NCBI GenBank assembly: GCA_023251755.1
Contig: JAHEYF010000028.1
Span: forward strand, 1 to 48,900
Reading direction: 5' to 3'
Origin: Bacteroidota bacterium
GTDB lineage: Bacteria > Bacteroidota > Bacteroidia > B-17B0 > Aurantibacillaceae
DNA: 48,900 bases
Below, piece after piece: positions 23,606 to 31,676 of the stretch. The translations under genes and the position numbers were made by a program. How positions within the stretch are numbered: position 1 is the stretch's first letter; every line of letters begins with the position of its first letter. The notes below the pieces were generated by a model. That model ran no database searches. It was not told where the DNA came from and worked only from the letters and a program-made list of their open reading frames with translations.

Positions 23606-23668
23606 AAGGCGGGAATCCGATTCCCGCCTTGTTGTAAAACAAATCGTCCCCCAACGATTTATTTTACA
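23606..23668 (-). terminator. Hairpin module, copy 2, with terminator after the PKD T9SS gene
   Basis: Outer arms TGTAAAA (23633-23639) and TTTTACA (23662-23668), inner arms AAATCG and CGATTT, and loop TCCCCCAA, then the GC stem AAGGCGGGAAT (23606-23616) with ATTCCCGCCTT (23620-23630) and a T-rich tail on the minus strand. The stop codon of the T9SS gene (23659-23661) lies inside the first hairpin. The GC stem is a likely terminator. Confidence 0.85.
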
Positions 23669-25389
23669 ATTTTTACAGTGCTTGCTTTTTTGTTAATGGA
23701 ATCAGTGATGCTGATGAAATAAACACCCTGGGCAAGTTCACTTGTGTTCAGGTTTATTTTGTTATTTCCTTTTACCACGTTGGCTTTTTGACCGCTGATT
23801 AATTTTCCGTACATATCATAAATAGCCAGGCTGATGTTGCTGTTTTCTTCAGAAGTGATGCTTACAGTTACATTGTCACTTACAGGGTTCGGGTAAGTTG
23901 AGATGGCACTGAACACTTCTTTTGTGGTATGGATGCCCGTTGCGTTATTTATTACACTGAATGAACTCATTCCGCCAGCTGAACTTAACATTTTATGAAC
24001 GCTGGATGAATCGCAATAAGTATCGCTGCAACCCACACTGTCTGATACAGTTAAACAAATCGTGTAATGGCCCAAAGTAGCGTAAGTGTGCGAAGGGAAT
24101 TGTTGTGTTGAGGTTGTTCCATCACCAAAATCCCACAGGTAGTTCAGGTTGGTGTTGAGAGCGCCTCCCGATGATAAATTAAACGCATACCAGGCTCCGG
24201 TGTTTAAAGAATCCTGCCACAGTACAAAATAAGCATTGCAACTTGTGGTATTGTTTCCTACATAAACCGAATCACAGGATGTATTGCTACAGTTGTTTAC
24301 TGAATCGGTAGCGGTCATACAAATGGTATACACTCCTGAAGTGGCGTACTGGTGGTTTTGGTAAACCGAAATATTAGGAGCTGTTTCAGTGATGATGGTT
24401 CCGTCTCCGAAGTTCCATGAAACACTTGACAATGAAGCGTAGTTAAACATGGGGTCATAACTGGTAATGCCCACTGTAGCGTTGTTGCCGTTTACATTGG
24501 TGTAGAAAGTTGCGCTGCAACCATTCACAACCGAATCGCTTACATAAATGGAATTACAGTATTGATTGTAACAATTGTTCAATGAATCGATAACAGTTAA
24601 ACAAACAGTGTAAAACCCGTTGGCGGTGAAAGTGGCAATAAAAGGATTGCCTGTATAGCTCATGCTGCTGTTTTGAGGACTGGCAACCGTCCAGTTGTAT
24701 GTGGTAGATGGCGTGTTGTTACCCAATGGATAAAAAGAGTAGAGGCTGCCGCTTGCAGTATAGGTATAAAAGGCCTGGCAACCAAAGCTTCCTCCATTGG
24801 TTACAACTACCGAATCGCAATAAGTATCAGAGCAGGAATTGGCCGGATCGAGTATGCTTAAGCACACAATGTAAGTGCCCATACCCGGAAACATATAATA
24901 CAGGTGAGGCCCTGTGCCTATGGTTTGTCCGTTCATGGTCCAGGTTAAGCTGGCTGTTGGGGAGTAAGTACTGGAGCTGCCATCAAAATGATACAAGAAA
25001 GAGGTATCGGCCGAGGTGGTGTATGCGGCATTGCAACCTGATCCGTTGTTGTTGATGTTACTCACATTAACCGTGTCGCATTGAATGTCGTAACAGGGAG
25101 CACCACCATTGTTCAGTGAATCCATCACCTGTAAACAAACGTTGTAGGTACCATTGGCAAAAAACTGGTAACTAAGGCTATTGCCGTTACCAACATAAGC
25201 CTGGTTTACATACCAGCTGTAATTTGATCCGGATGCATTTGAGGCAGAACTTGCCGCAAACGTGTATAGGCCAGGACTGCCGCCATTGGCCGATGTAAAG
25301 GCAGCACTGCATTGTGCAACTGCATTCAAACTAAGAGCAAGTGCAACAATGCAAAGGCTTAGGTGGTTGAGTAGGGATTTGATTTTCAT
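23659..25389 (-). CDS. PKD-like repeat protein with T9SS type A sorting domain
   Basis: A 576-residue secreted protein: signal peptide to about residue 25 (LNAVAQ), then five PKD-like repeats of roughly 85-95 residues. Each ends with a YxVCLTVxDSxNNCxxxYCDSxxV strand carrying two or three cysteines, so disulfide-linked repeats are likely. Later repeats show the classic PKD WNFGDGT/WDFGDGTTST motif. The C-terminal sorting domain (about 505-576) has STYPNPVSDNVTVSI, ISLAIYDMYGKLIS and GVYFISITD. It is exported by the type IX system, probably as an adhesin or structural surface protein. Confidence 0.9.
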   Translation of the reverse strand: MKIKSLLNHLSLCIVALALSLNAVAQCSAAFTSANGGSPGLYTFAASSASNASGSNYSWYVNQAYVGNGNSLSYQFFANGTYNVCLQVMDSLNNGGAPCYDIQCDTVNVSNINNNGSGCNAAYTTSADTSFLYHFDGSSSTYSPTASLTWTMNGQTIGTGPHLYYMFPGMGTYIVCLSILDPANSCSDTYCDSVVVTNGGSFGCQAFYTYTASGSLYSFYPLGNNTPSTTYNWTVASPQNSSMSYTGNPFIATFTANGFYTVCLTVIDSLNNCYNQYCNSIYVSDSVVNGCSATFYTNVNGNNATVGITSYDPMFNYASLSSVSWNFGDGTIITETAPNISVYQNHQYATSGVYTICMTATDSVNNCSNTSCDSVYVGNNTTSCNAYFVLWQDSLNTGAWYAFNLSSGGALNTNLNYLWDFGDGTTSTQQFPSHTYATLGHYTICLTVSDSVGCSDTYCDSSSVHKMLSSAGGMSSFSVINNATGIHTTKEVFSAISTYPNPVSDNVTVSITSEENSNISLAIYDMYGKLISGQKANVVKGNNKINLNTSELAQGVYFISITDSINKKASTVKIVK

Positions 25390-25584
25390 AGTTTCGTTTT
25401 TTATTAATACAAATTTGCAGGCTTATTTCCTCAAAAAGAAATTGTTTTACCTTAATTCTTACGTACTCAAAAACTATAATTAAAAGTTAATTATGAATTT
25501 TTTAATATATATATGTTGATTTAATTGGGAATTCCTCTAAACTTTAACTTACCCGTTCACCCCTTAAAATAGATTTGAGATGTT

Positions 25585-25692
25585 AGTAGTGAGTATTGAG
25601 ACGGAAGTATCAGGTATTTGGTATTTAGTAGCAAGTATAAAGACGAAGCCATTCGCTTTAGATAATCCCCCTAAGAACTAAGAACTATTTGC
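25585..25692. repeat. Degenerate word arrays after the helical-repeat gene
   Basis: GTAGTGAGTATTGAG and GGTATTTGGTATTTAGTAGC words lie at about 25585-25640. AAGAACTAAGAACTATT at 25672-25692 holds the complement of the TAG stop of the minus-strand gene. The 295-nt gap 25390-25684 has no other feature I can support. Confidence 0.6.
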
Positions 25693-27142
25693 TTTTTTCT
25701 TTCAGCCAGTCGTTGTAGTTAATAATTTCAGCTTCATTTTTACTGTTTGCGCCCTGAAGAATAAAGGTTTTCACCAACTGTTGAATTTTTTTATCTGTTT
25801 TAATGGCCGGGCTTTGTATTAAGTGGAGGATGATCTCCAGTAATTGCGCTTCCCGTTTAAATTCAGGGGATTTGACCTGTTCTTTAAATTCTTTTTTAAC
25901 CTGGTGGATGCGTTGTTCAATAAAATCAATGTCCTCTAATTCGTAGCGGATAATAAGCTCGGTGATTGCAATTTTAAACCTGAAAGCAGCGTCGAGGGTT
26001 TTAAAACTATCCTGCATGTATAATTTTACTATGCTTTTTAAAGAAGCTTTAAAGTCTTTTATTCCAAAATAGGATACGGCGAGGTTGAGGTAAACAAAGC
26101 CAATATACACCGGATGGTTTTTAATTACTTTTTCTTCTTTGGCCTCATTTAAAATATGAATGGCTTGTTCAATATTGGTTTTCGCATAATAATTAACCAG
26201 CATATTGTAATAAAAAAACAGGTATTTGTCGTGCAACAAACCTCCAAATTCCTTCATGGACTGATGCAGGACTTTTACGTAATGAAAAGAATCTTCGTTT
26301 TTTTTATTTTGTGCCAGTGCATTGGCAATATAAGTAAGCATTTGCAGCTTGGTGTCGTGGTTGTTTTTAGTGAAGAGGTTTTCGGAAGAAAATTCGCTGT
26401 ATGTTTTTAATAAATACTCTTCCAGGGCTATAAAATCATGCCTTTGCAACAATATCCGGCTTAATGAATCGTATATTTTAAACCGCAGCAAAGGACTGTT
26501 TTTTACTTCTTTGTTTTTCGAAAAAGCATCCACTGCATGGGCTAACAGTTCGTTAATTTTTTCATTTCCCTTTGCAAAATTCTGCCCGGCTTTTACCCGG
26601 TAAATAACAACGGCCAGTATATCGTCAATTTCCTGCAGGCTGCTTAATTTAAGCCTGTTTTCCTTTCGTCTGGCAATGTATTCTTCGGGGTTGATGTCCA
26701 ATACCTCGTGCGAAAGTTTAATGTATTCGTTGTAAATTAAATCCAGCAATTCAAAACTTTCAATGTCATTGGCTTTTTTCTCGGCCTTGTTCAAATAATA
26801 AATAGAGATGTCCCATTTGTTTTTACCGATAAAAATTTTAGCCAGCAGGTAATTGTTTAAAATAAAATTTATTTCGGAAGAGTTGTAATGCAGCAGGGAC
26901 AGGCTGATGCCGATGTCTTCGATCAGCCTGTTTTTTAAACGGTAAAATGAGTTTTTGTCTGGATTTGTATAGAGTTTTTTAAAAATTTTTTCCTCACCGG
27001 TGTCCGGGTAATTTTTTTTCAGGTGGTCAAACAATAAAATGTCTTTTCTGCCTTCGGAGGCATTGGTACGGTTTGCGAAGAGCTTAAAATTCCGGATCTC
27101 TTCTTTGTTCATTAATCCAATAATTTCAGGAAGAATATTCAT
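25685..27142 (-). CDS. Conserved helical-repeat protein of unknown function
   Basis: A 485-residue soluble, lysine-rich, almost all-helical protein with no signal peptide. The N-terminus (NILPEIIGLMNKEEIRNFKL, DILLFDHLKKNYP) and the evenly spaced helix pairs look like degenerate TPR repeats, for example NKWDISIYYLNKAEKKANDI and GFVYLNLAVSYFGIKDFKAS. I recognise it only as a Bacteroidota hypothetical; scaffold or regulatory roles are guesses. I prefer the ATG at 27142 over an in-frame GTG at 27160. It faces away from the secreted T9SS-cargo gene at 27270. Confidence 0.6.
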   Translation of the reverse strand: MNILPEIIGLMNKEEIRNFKLFANRTNASEGRKDILLFDHLKKNYPDTGEEKIFKKLYTNPDKNSFYRLKNRLIEDIGISLSLLHYNSSEINFILNNYLLAKIFIGKNKWDISIYYLNKAEKKANDIESFELLDLIYNEYIKLSHEVLDINPEEYIARRKENRLKLSSLQEIDDILAVVIYRVKAGQNFAKGNEKINELLAHAVDAFSKNKEVKNSPLLRFKIYDSLSRILLQRHDFIALEEYLLKTYSEFSSENLFTKNNHDTKLQMLTYIANALAQNKKNEDSFHYVKVLHQSMKEFGGLLHDKYLFFYYNMLVNYYAKTNIEQAIHILNEAKEEKVIKNHPVYIGFVYLNLAVSYFGIKDFKASLKSIVKLYMQDSFKTLDAAFRFKIAITELIIRYELEDIDFIEQRIHQVKKEFKEQVKSPEFKREAQLLEIILHLIQSPAIKTDKKIQQLVKTFILQGANSKNEAEIINYNDWLKEKSK

Positions 27143-27269
27143 TATACTTGTTTTGAACACGTAAGATAGAATTTTTTTTAATACCAGTTATTAATAAAAA
27201 ATAAAGTAATTTAGTAGTAGAAAAAAGAGGATGGTTCCCCGGCTCATTTTCTACTAAACTTAAAAAAAT

Positions 27270-27968
27270 ATGAAAAAAAGAATAGCCATCTGCACCGCAT
27301 TTATTTTAGTATTGCTTACAAGCCGGGTAAATGCCCAGGCCGTTCTGAGCGTTGCTCAGATCAGTTATCCGGATACCACTTCCTTTTACAGCATCGATAA
27401 TTATTTTTTGAGGCTGGTGAATACCGGTTCGCAGAATTTTTCGGGGACCGTATTGATACATGCCGTAGTGGATACCACAAATACAGGCGCTCTAAATCAA
27501 AACAACACTGTAGCGGTTGCCCCTGATAGCTTTACCATTGCGGCAAATTCGTCCGATACCTTTACGATTCAGATACCCATACAGCCCAATTATTTTAAAC
27601 AGGGGATCAACACTGTTATCATCTGGCCGGTGAATGATCCGCAGTCCACCAATTTGTTTATTGTGCAGGATACACTGGAGCTTCAGGTCAATGTGATTGG
27701 TTCCATAGGTGTGAATGAAATTGAGGGTTACGATAAGAAAAACACCCTGTTTTTTCCAAACCCCTTTCAGGATTATATGTATATCCGGAACCAGGACCCT
27801 AAATTTGTCATTGAACGTGTAAGGGTTTGGGATATGTACGGGCAGCTGGTAAAAGACCTTCCTTTTAACGGAACACTCAATATGTCTGGTTTGGCACAAG
27901 GCACTTATGTGATTGAATTTTTAAATCATTCGAACCAGCTCAGAAGGTACAAAGCGATAAAAGAATAA
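27270..27968 (+). CDS. Small secreted T9SS-sorted protein
   Basis: A 232-residue protein. Signal peptide MKKRIAICTAFILVLLTSRV up to about NAQA. The middle (25-150) is a beta-sandwich, possibly CARDB-like, with FLRLVNTGSQNFSGTVLIHA and IPIQPNYFKQGINTVII. The C-terminal sorting domain (about 155-232) has FFPNPFQDYMYIRNQ, RVRVWDMYGQLVKDLPF and GTYVIEFLNHSNQ. Surface or secreted; partner unknown. It has a strong terminator right after the stop. Confidence 0.8.
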   Translation: MKKRIAICTAFILVLLTSRVNAQAVLSVAQISYPDTTSFYSIDNYFLRLVNTGSQNFSGTVLIHAVVDTTNTGALNQNNTVAVAPDSFTIAANSSDTFTIQIPIQPNYFKQGINTVIIWPVNDPQSTNLFIVQDTLELQVNVIGSIGVNEIEGYDKKNTLFFPNPFQDYMYIRNQDPKFVIERVRVWDMYGQLVKDLPFNGTLNMSGLAQGTYVIEFLNHSNQLRRYKAIKE

Positions 27969-27993
27969 GTTTTTATGCACAAAAAAATAGAAG

Positions 27994-28018
27994 AGCAGCT
28001 AAATTAGCTGCTTTTTTT
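27994..28018 (+). terminator. Rho-independent terminator
   Basis: AGCAGCTA (27994-28001) pairs with TAGCTGCT (28005-28012) and is followed by a run of seven T. It is 25 nt after the T9SS cargo gene. Confidence 0.9.
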
Positions 28019-28058
28019 GTTTATCACAGCTCAATGATTACCTTTAAGCTGTTGAACC

Positions 28059-29291
28059 ATGCAGGAAAGATCAAATAGTAGCCTCTCGTCCAGAAACCGG
28101 ATAAGTACACTTAAGTTGAATGCATTACTTGAGGTGACCAAAGCTATTAACAACAATGCAACCACCACCGATCTGCTGAATACTTACGAGGACATTCTTA
28201 AAAACAAACTGAACATTGGCCGCCTGGTATTATATAGCTACAACGAAAACTGGACCTGTATGCTTAAATACGGGGTGGAGGAAGATGAACTCGGCATTGA
28301 TGTAAAAAAAGACCTGATCTGGATTTCGGAAATAACGGTTGTAGATTTAAAAGACGATAAACAAAGAAACCACTCCTTTGAGATCGTTATACCAGTATTT
28401 CACAAACAGCAGGCCCTGGCCTACGTTTTAATTGGCGACTTAGACGATGATAAAGTGGAGGTAAGCCCGGTTATAAAACATTTACCCTTTATTCAAACCC
28501 TTACCAATATTATTGTTGTTGCCATTGAAAACAAAAAACTGTACAAAGAAAGTTTACAAAAAGCAGCTTTAAGGAAAGAGCTGGAACTGGCTTCGCAAAT
28601 GCAGCACATGCTTTTTCCGGAAAGCCTTCCTCACAACGATATTGTTCAGTTCGATGCCCTGTATTTGCCGCACCAGGAAGTGGGCGGGGATTATTACGAC
28701 CTGATCTGGCTCAATAAAAATGAATTTGCTTTTAGCATGGCCGATGTTTCCGGAAAGGGTGTTCCGGCGGCTTTGTTAATGAGTAATTTTCAGGCCAACC
28801 TAAGGGTATTGGTCAATTACACCAACAGCCTCACCGAATTGGTAAAGGAGCTCAACACGCGGGTGCTGGCCAGTGCCAAAGGCGAAAAATTCATTACTTT
28901 TTTTATTGGCAAATACAATATTCAAACCCGGATGCTTACTTATGTGAATGCCGGCCATAACCCACCGGTGCTGTTTAACGGAAAGTCCACTATACTATTA
29001 AGGGCAGGCTGTACGGGTCTGGGGATGATAGATGAACTGGAAAGGGTAAAAGAAGGGGTGTTGCCCATTAGCCAGAATTCGGTTGTTTTATGTTATACCG
29101 ACGGGGTGGTGGAAGTAGAAAACGAGGAAGACGACAGTTATGGCTCAGACCGCCTGATTGACGATGTGAAAGTGGCGCACAAATTAGATGTGGCCCAGAT
29201 CAATCAAAACATACTTTTTAATGTTATTAATTTTAAAGGCTCCAAGCCTTATCTGGATGATATAGCGCTGTTCTGTGGGAAATTCCTTTGA
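28059..29291 (+). CDS. GAF-PP2C (RsbU/SpoIIE-type) phosphatase
   Basis: A 410-residue cytosolic protein: a GAF-like sensory domain (about 15-165), a short coiled linker ending ELELASQMQHMLFPESLP, and a PP2C-type phosphatase domain (about 190-408). Metal-site aspartates are in GGDYYDLIWL and FSMADVSGKGVPAALLMSN, and the later motif is VLCYTDGVVEVEN. Proteins like this dephosphorylate STAS-domain anti-anti-sigma factors or similar targets in stress or gliding control. There is no partner gene next to it; the TPR-PAS homologue lies at 16658. The stop is followed at once by the ATTACGAATTACGATTGACG word array. Confidence 0.9.
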   Translation: MQERSNSSLSSRNRISTLKLNALLEVTKAINNNATTTDLLNTYEDILKNKLNIGRLVLYSYNENWTCMLKYGVEEDELGIDVKKDLIWISEITVVDLKDDKQRNHSFEIVIPVFHKQQALAYVLIGDLDDDKVEVSPVIKHLPFIQTLTNIIVVAIENKKLYKESLQKAALRKELELASQMQHMLFPESLPHNDIVQFDALYLPHQEVGGDYYDLIWLNKNEFAFSMADVSGKGVPAALLMSNFQANLRVLVNYTNSLTELVKELNTRVLASAKGEKFITFFIGKYNIQTRMLTYVNAGHNPPVLFNGKSTILLRAGCTGLGMIDELERVKEGVLPISQNSVVLCYTDGVVEVENEEDDSYGSDRLIDDVKVAHKLDVAQINQNILFNVINFKGSKPYLDDIALFCGKFL

Positions 29292-29332
29292 ATTACGAAT
29301 TACGATTGACGAGTTACGAACGAACTAAGAAC
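29289..29332. repeat. Word array (ATTACGAATTACGATTGACG) after the GAF-PP2C gene
   Basis: The TGA stop is followed by ATTACGAATTACGATTGACG and ACGAACGAACTAAGAACT words, again starting at the stop codon. Confidence 0.7.
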
Positions 29333-29350
29333 TTTAGCTATAAAAAAATA

Positions 29351-29382
29351 TTTGCATACTTCTAAAGAATTCCTTTACTTTG
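29351..29382 (+). promoter_or_regulatory. Bacteroidota-type promoter for rpmB
   Basis: TTTG (29351-29354), a 20-nt spacer and TTACTTTG (29375-29382) fit the -33/-7 consensus apart from one T for A. The leader to the ATG at 29424 is about 37 nt. Confidence 0.7.
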
Positions 29383-29423
29383 CATCCCGTTTTAAAAACG
29401 ATAAATTATAAAAATTTAGAGCC

Positions 29424-29663
29424 ATGTCAAGGATTTGTCAATTAACAGGAAAGAAAGCATTAAAAGGAAACAATGTTTCCCATTCCAATACGAAGACCCG
29501 TCGTCAGTTTAAAGTAAACCTTAAACGCAAACGTTTTTTTGTTCCTGAAACAGGAGAATGGTTAACCTTGCGTGTTTCAACTTCCGCCATCAAAAACATC
29601 AACAAAAAAGGTATTTTTGCCTGTGTGAAAGAAGCTCAGGAAAACGGTATCCTCGCTAAATAG
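29424..29663 (+). CDS. rpmB: 50S ribosomal protein L28
   Basis: A 79-residue basic protein with the L28 pattern SRICQLTGKKALKGNNVSHS, TKTRRQFKVNLKRKRFFVPE and STSAIKNINKKGI. It is a structural part of the large ribosomal subunit. The gene has its own promoter and a terminator at 29685-29716. In many Bacteroidota rpmB is directly followed by rpmG; here an Xaa-Pro aminopeptidase gene lies between them. Confidence 0.97.
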   Translation: MSRICQLTGKKALKGNNVSHSNTKTRRQFKVNLKRKRFFVPETGEWLTLRVSTSAIKNINKKGIFACVKEAQENGILAK

Positions 29664-29684
29664 AATTTTGGTAAAATATAAAAT

Positions 29685-29716
29685 AACCTTGTTATCTTTG
29701 ATGACAAGGTTTTTTG
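29685..29716 (+). terminator. Terminator after rpmB
   Basis: AACCTTGT (29685-29692) pairs with ACAAGGTT (29704-29711), followed by TTTTTGC. It overlaps an in-frame TTG upstream of the next gene, which argues for the ATG at 29738 as the real start there. Confidence 0.85.
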
Positions 29717-29737
29717 CTTTATAGACGCCTCTGCAAT

Positions 29738-31135
29738 ATGTTTAAAAAATACCAGCCAGTATTTCTTTTTTTATTGATCCTGTTTTCGGAACAAGGCTTC
29801 TCGCAAAACTACGACAATGATAAATTACCATCCTCGTTTCACGCAGCAAGGAGACAGGAACTCCGGACTAAAATGGAAGCCAATTCGGTGGCTGTGATAT
29901 TTGCCAACCCGGTCCGCAACCGGTCGAACGATGTGGATTTTCAGTACAGCCAGGACCCTAACTTTTATTATTTAACAGGTTTAACCGAACCCGATGCCGT
30001 GTTGTTGATTTTTAAGGAAACTCAAAAATTCGATTCAGTATCCACACAGGAATTAATATACATACAACCCCGCAATATTGCAGCCGAAAGCTGGACAGGA
30101 AAAAGGCTGGGGGTTGAAGGGGTGAAAAAAGAACTTGGTTTTGGAACTGTACTCACCAATGTTCAGTTCAGCGACATTAAATTAGATTTTACAAAATTTT
30201 CAAAAGTATACCATTCAAAGTTGTGGGAGGATGTGCGGAACGGCAAGGACGATGAAGGCGATTTGTACAGCCTGATTAAAATATTCAATGAAAAAAGTGA
30301 GGGGGCCAAAAAAACAAAAGCTTCATTTGATTTTCAAACCATTATGGCTGAGCTGCGGGAAATAAAAACCGCAGAAGAAATGAAAGTATTAAAAAAGGCC
30401 ATCACTATTTCCTGCGATGCCCACCTCGACCTGATGCGTTGCCTCGACCAGGAAATGAGCGAATACCAGGCCCAGGCACTGGTGGAGTTTGGCTTTAAAT
30501 TCAATGGCTCAGAATACCCAGGATACCCTACTATTGCCGGGGCCGGCGAAAACACCTGTATACTGCATTACATCAGCAACCGCAAAAAATTTGTGAACAA
30601 GGACTTGATTGTGTGCGATGCGGGGGCCGAATACCACGGCTATACAGCAGATATTACCCGTACTTTACCGGTGTCGGGGAAATTTACCGATGACCAGAAA
30701 AAAATATACAGCATCGTGCTGAATGCCCAAAATGCCGGGATAAAAGCCTGCAAAAAAGGCAATAATTTCCGCGATCCGCACAACGAGGCCGTGGAAGTCA
30801 TTAAAAAAGGTTTGATAGAACTGGGGATCATTAATAGCCCCAACGACTTTATGAAATACTTTTTTCATGGAACTTCCCATTACCTGGGACTTGATGTGCA
30901 CGACCCGGGTTCGTACGGACGATTAAAGCCCGGACAGGTGATTACGGTTGAGCCTGGAATTTATATCCCGGAAGGCTCGCCCTGCGATAAAAAATGGTGG
31001 AACATTGGTATTCGTATTGAAGATGACATACTTATAACCGAAGGCGAACCCGACGTTTTATCAGGAAAACTGCCCAAAACAATAGAAGAGATAGAAAAAA
31101 TGATGAATGAGCCTTGTTTTTTGAAAAAAAATTAG
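29738..31135 (+). CDS. Xaa-Pro aminopeptidase (M24B), exported
   Basis: A 465-residue metallopeptidase that cuts the N-terminal residue before proline. A signal peptide (about 1-23, ending GFSQ) places it outside the cytoplasm, unlike E. coli PepP. The N-terminal creatinase-like domain has FQYSQDPNFYYLTGLTEPDA. The M24 catalytic domain has its five metal ligands: two Asp in VCDAGAEYHGYTADITR (near 292-308), His in FHGTSHYLGLDVHD (near 375), Glu in VEPGIYIP (near 404) and Glu in GIRIEDDIL (near 426). It stands between the terminator of rpmB and the promoter of rpmG and is probably transcribed from its own start or by read-through. Confidence 0.92.
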   Translation: MFKKYQPVFLFLLILFSEQGFSQNYDNDKLPSSFHAARRQELRTKMEANSVAVIFANPVRNRSNDVDFQYSQDPNFYYLTGLTEPDAVLLIFKETQKFDSVSTQELIYIQPRNIAAESWTGKRLGVEGVKKELGFGTVLTNVQFSDIKLDFTKFSKVYHSKLWEDVRNGKDDEGDLYSLIKIFNEKSEGAKKTKASFDFQTIMAELREIKTAEEMKVLKKAITISCDAHLDLMRCLDQEMSEYQAQALVEFGFKFNGSEYPGYPTIAGAGENTCILHYISNRKKFVNKDLIVCDAGAEYHGYTADITRTLPVSGKFTDDQKKIYSIVLNAQNAGIKACKKGNNFRDPHNEAVEVIKKGLIELGIINSPNDFMKYFFHGTSHYLGLDVHDPGSYGRLKPGQVITVEPGIYIPEGSPCDKKWWNIGIRIEDDILITEGEPDVLSGKLPKTIEEIEKMMNEPCFLKKN

Positions 31136-31155
31136 GCTGATCTGGGAAATAATCA

Positions 31156-31163
31156 TACATTTG
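31156..31163 (+). promoter_or_regulatory. Candidate -7 element for the rpmG-DUF4295-ftsY unit
   Basis: TACATTTG fits TAnnTTTG and lies 65 nt before the rpmG ATG. The -33 position is not clear. Confidence 0.5.
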
Positions 31164-31228
31164 CAAGCCTTAATAATGATGTTTTATTAAAGAGGGTTTA
31201 ACAGTATAATACATTAATTTTTTACACA

Positions 31229-31411
31229 ATGGCAAAAAAACAAAACCGCATCCAGGTTATATTAGAGTGTACCGAGCATAAAGACAGCGGTAAACCGGGA
31301 ACAAGCCGTTATATCACAACAAAAAACAAAAAAAACACTCCTGAGCGTGTCGAGTTGAAAAAATACAACCCGATCCTGAAAAAAATGACGCTTCACAAAG
31401 AAATTAAGTAA
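31229..31411 (+). CDS. rpmG: 50S ribosomal protein L33
   Basis: A 60-residue basic protein with L33 features: [38 protein letters not shown] and [15 protein letters not shown]. It has only one cysteine, so it is the zinc-free (C-minus) form. It belongs to the large ribosomal subunit. DUF4295 and ftsY follow on the same strand. Confidence 0.96.
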   Translation: MAKKQNRIQVILECTEHKDSGKPGTSRYITTKNKKNTPERVELKKYNPILKKMTLHKEIK

Positions 31412-31434
31412 TTATAATTAATTAGTACAGAGCC

Positions 31435-31590
31435 ATGGCAAAGAAAGTAGTTGCAACATTAAAAACGGGTAAGGGTAAAGATTTTACCAAAGTAATTAAA
31501 ATGGTAAAATCTCCTAAAACCGGAGCTTATGCGTTTAAAGAAGAAATCGTTCACAATGATCACATCAGTGATTTCTTAAAAGCGAAATAA
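31435..31590 (+). CDS. DUF4295 family protein
   Basis: A 51-residue basic protein starting MAKKVVATLKTGKGKDFTKV and ending HISDFLKAK. I recognise it as DUF4295, a small protein found in Bacteroidota between rpmG and ftsY. The charge and the context suggest a role with the ribosome, but its function is not established. It starts 23 nt after the rpmG stop and is followed by a hairpin with a T-tract. Confidence 0.9.
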   Translation: MAKKVVATLKTGKGKDFTKVIKMVKSPKTGAYAFKEEIVHNDHISDFLKAK

Positions 31591-31610
31591 TTTTCAATAA
31601 ATATTCATGC

Positions 31611-31650
31611 AAAGCTTCTTCTGGTATCGGAAGGAGCTTTTGCAGTTTTT
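31611..31650 (+). terminator. Terminator or attenuator between DUF4295 and ftsY
   Basis: AAAGCTTCTTC (31611-31621) pairs imperfectly with GGAAGGAGCTTT (31629-31640), followed by TGCAGTTTTT. ftsY starts 27 nt later, so it may lower rather than stop read-through. Confidence 0.65.
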
Positions 31651-31676
31651 AACCTAATAGTTTTATAAGATTTATA

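Noticed and set aside
25262-25483. 73-codon plus-strand frame at the PKD gene start
   Set aside because: Antisense to the signal peptide region of the T9SS gene with no motif.
14233-27968. A T9SS secretion locus
   Set aside because: Only cargo with sorting domains is present; no Por/Gld/Spr core gene was found in the window.
29714-29737. TTG start for the Xaa-Pro aminopeptidase
   Set aside because: It overlaps the rpmB terminator, and the ATG at 29738 gives a normal signal peptide.
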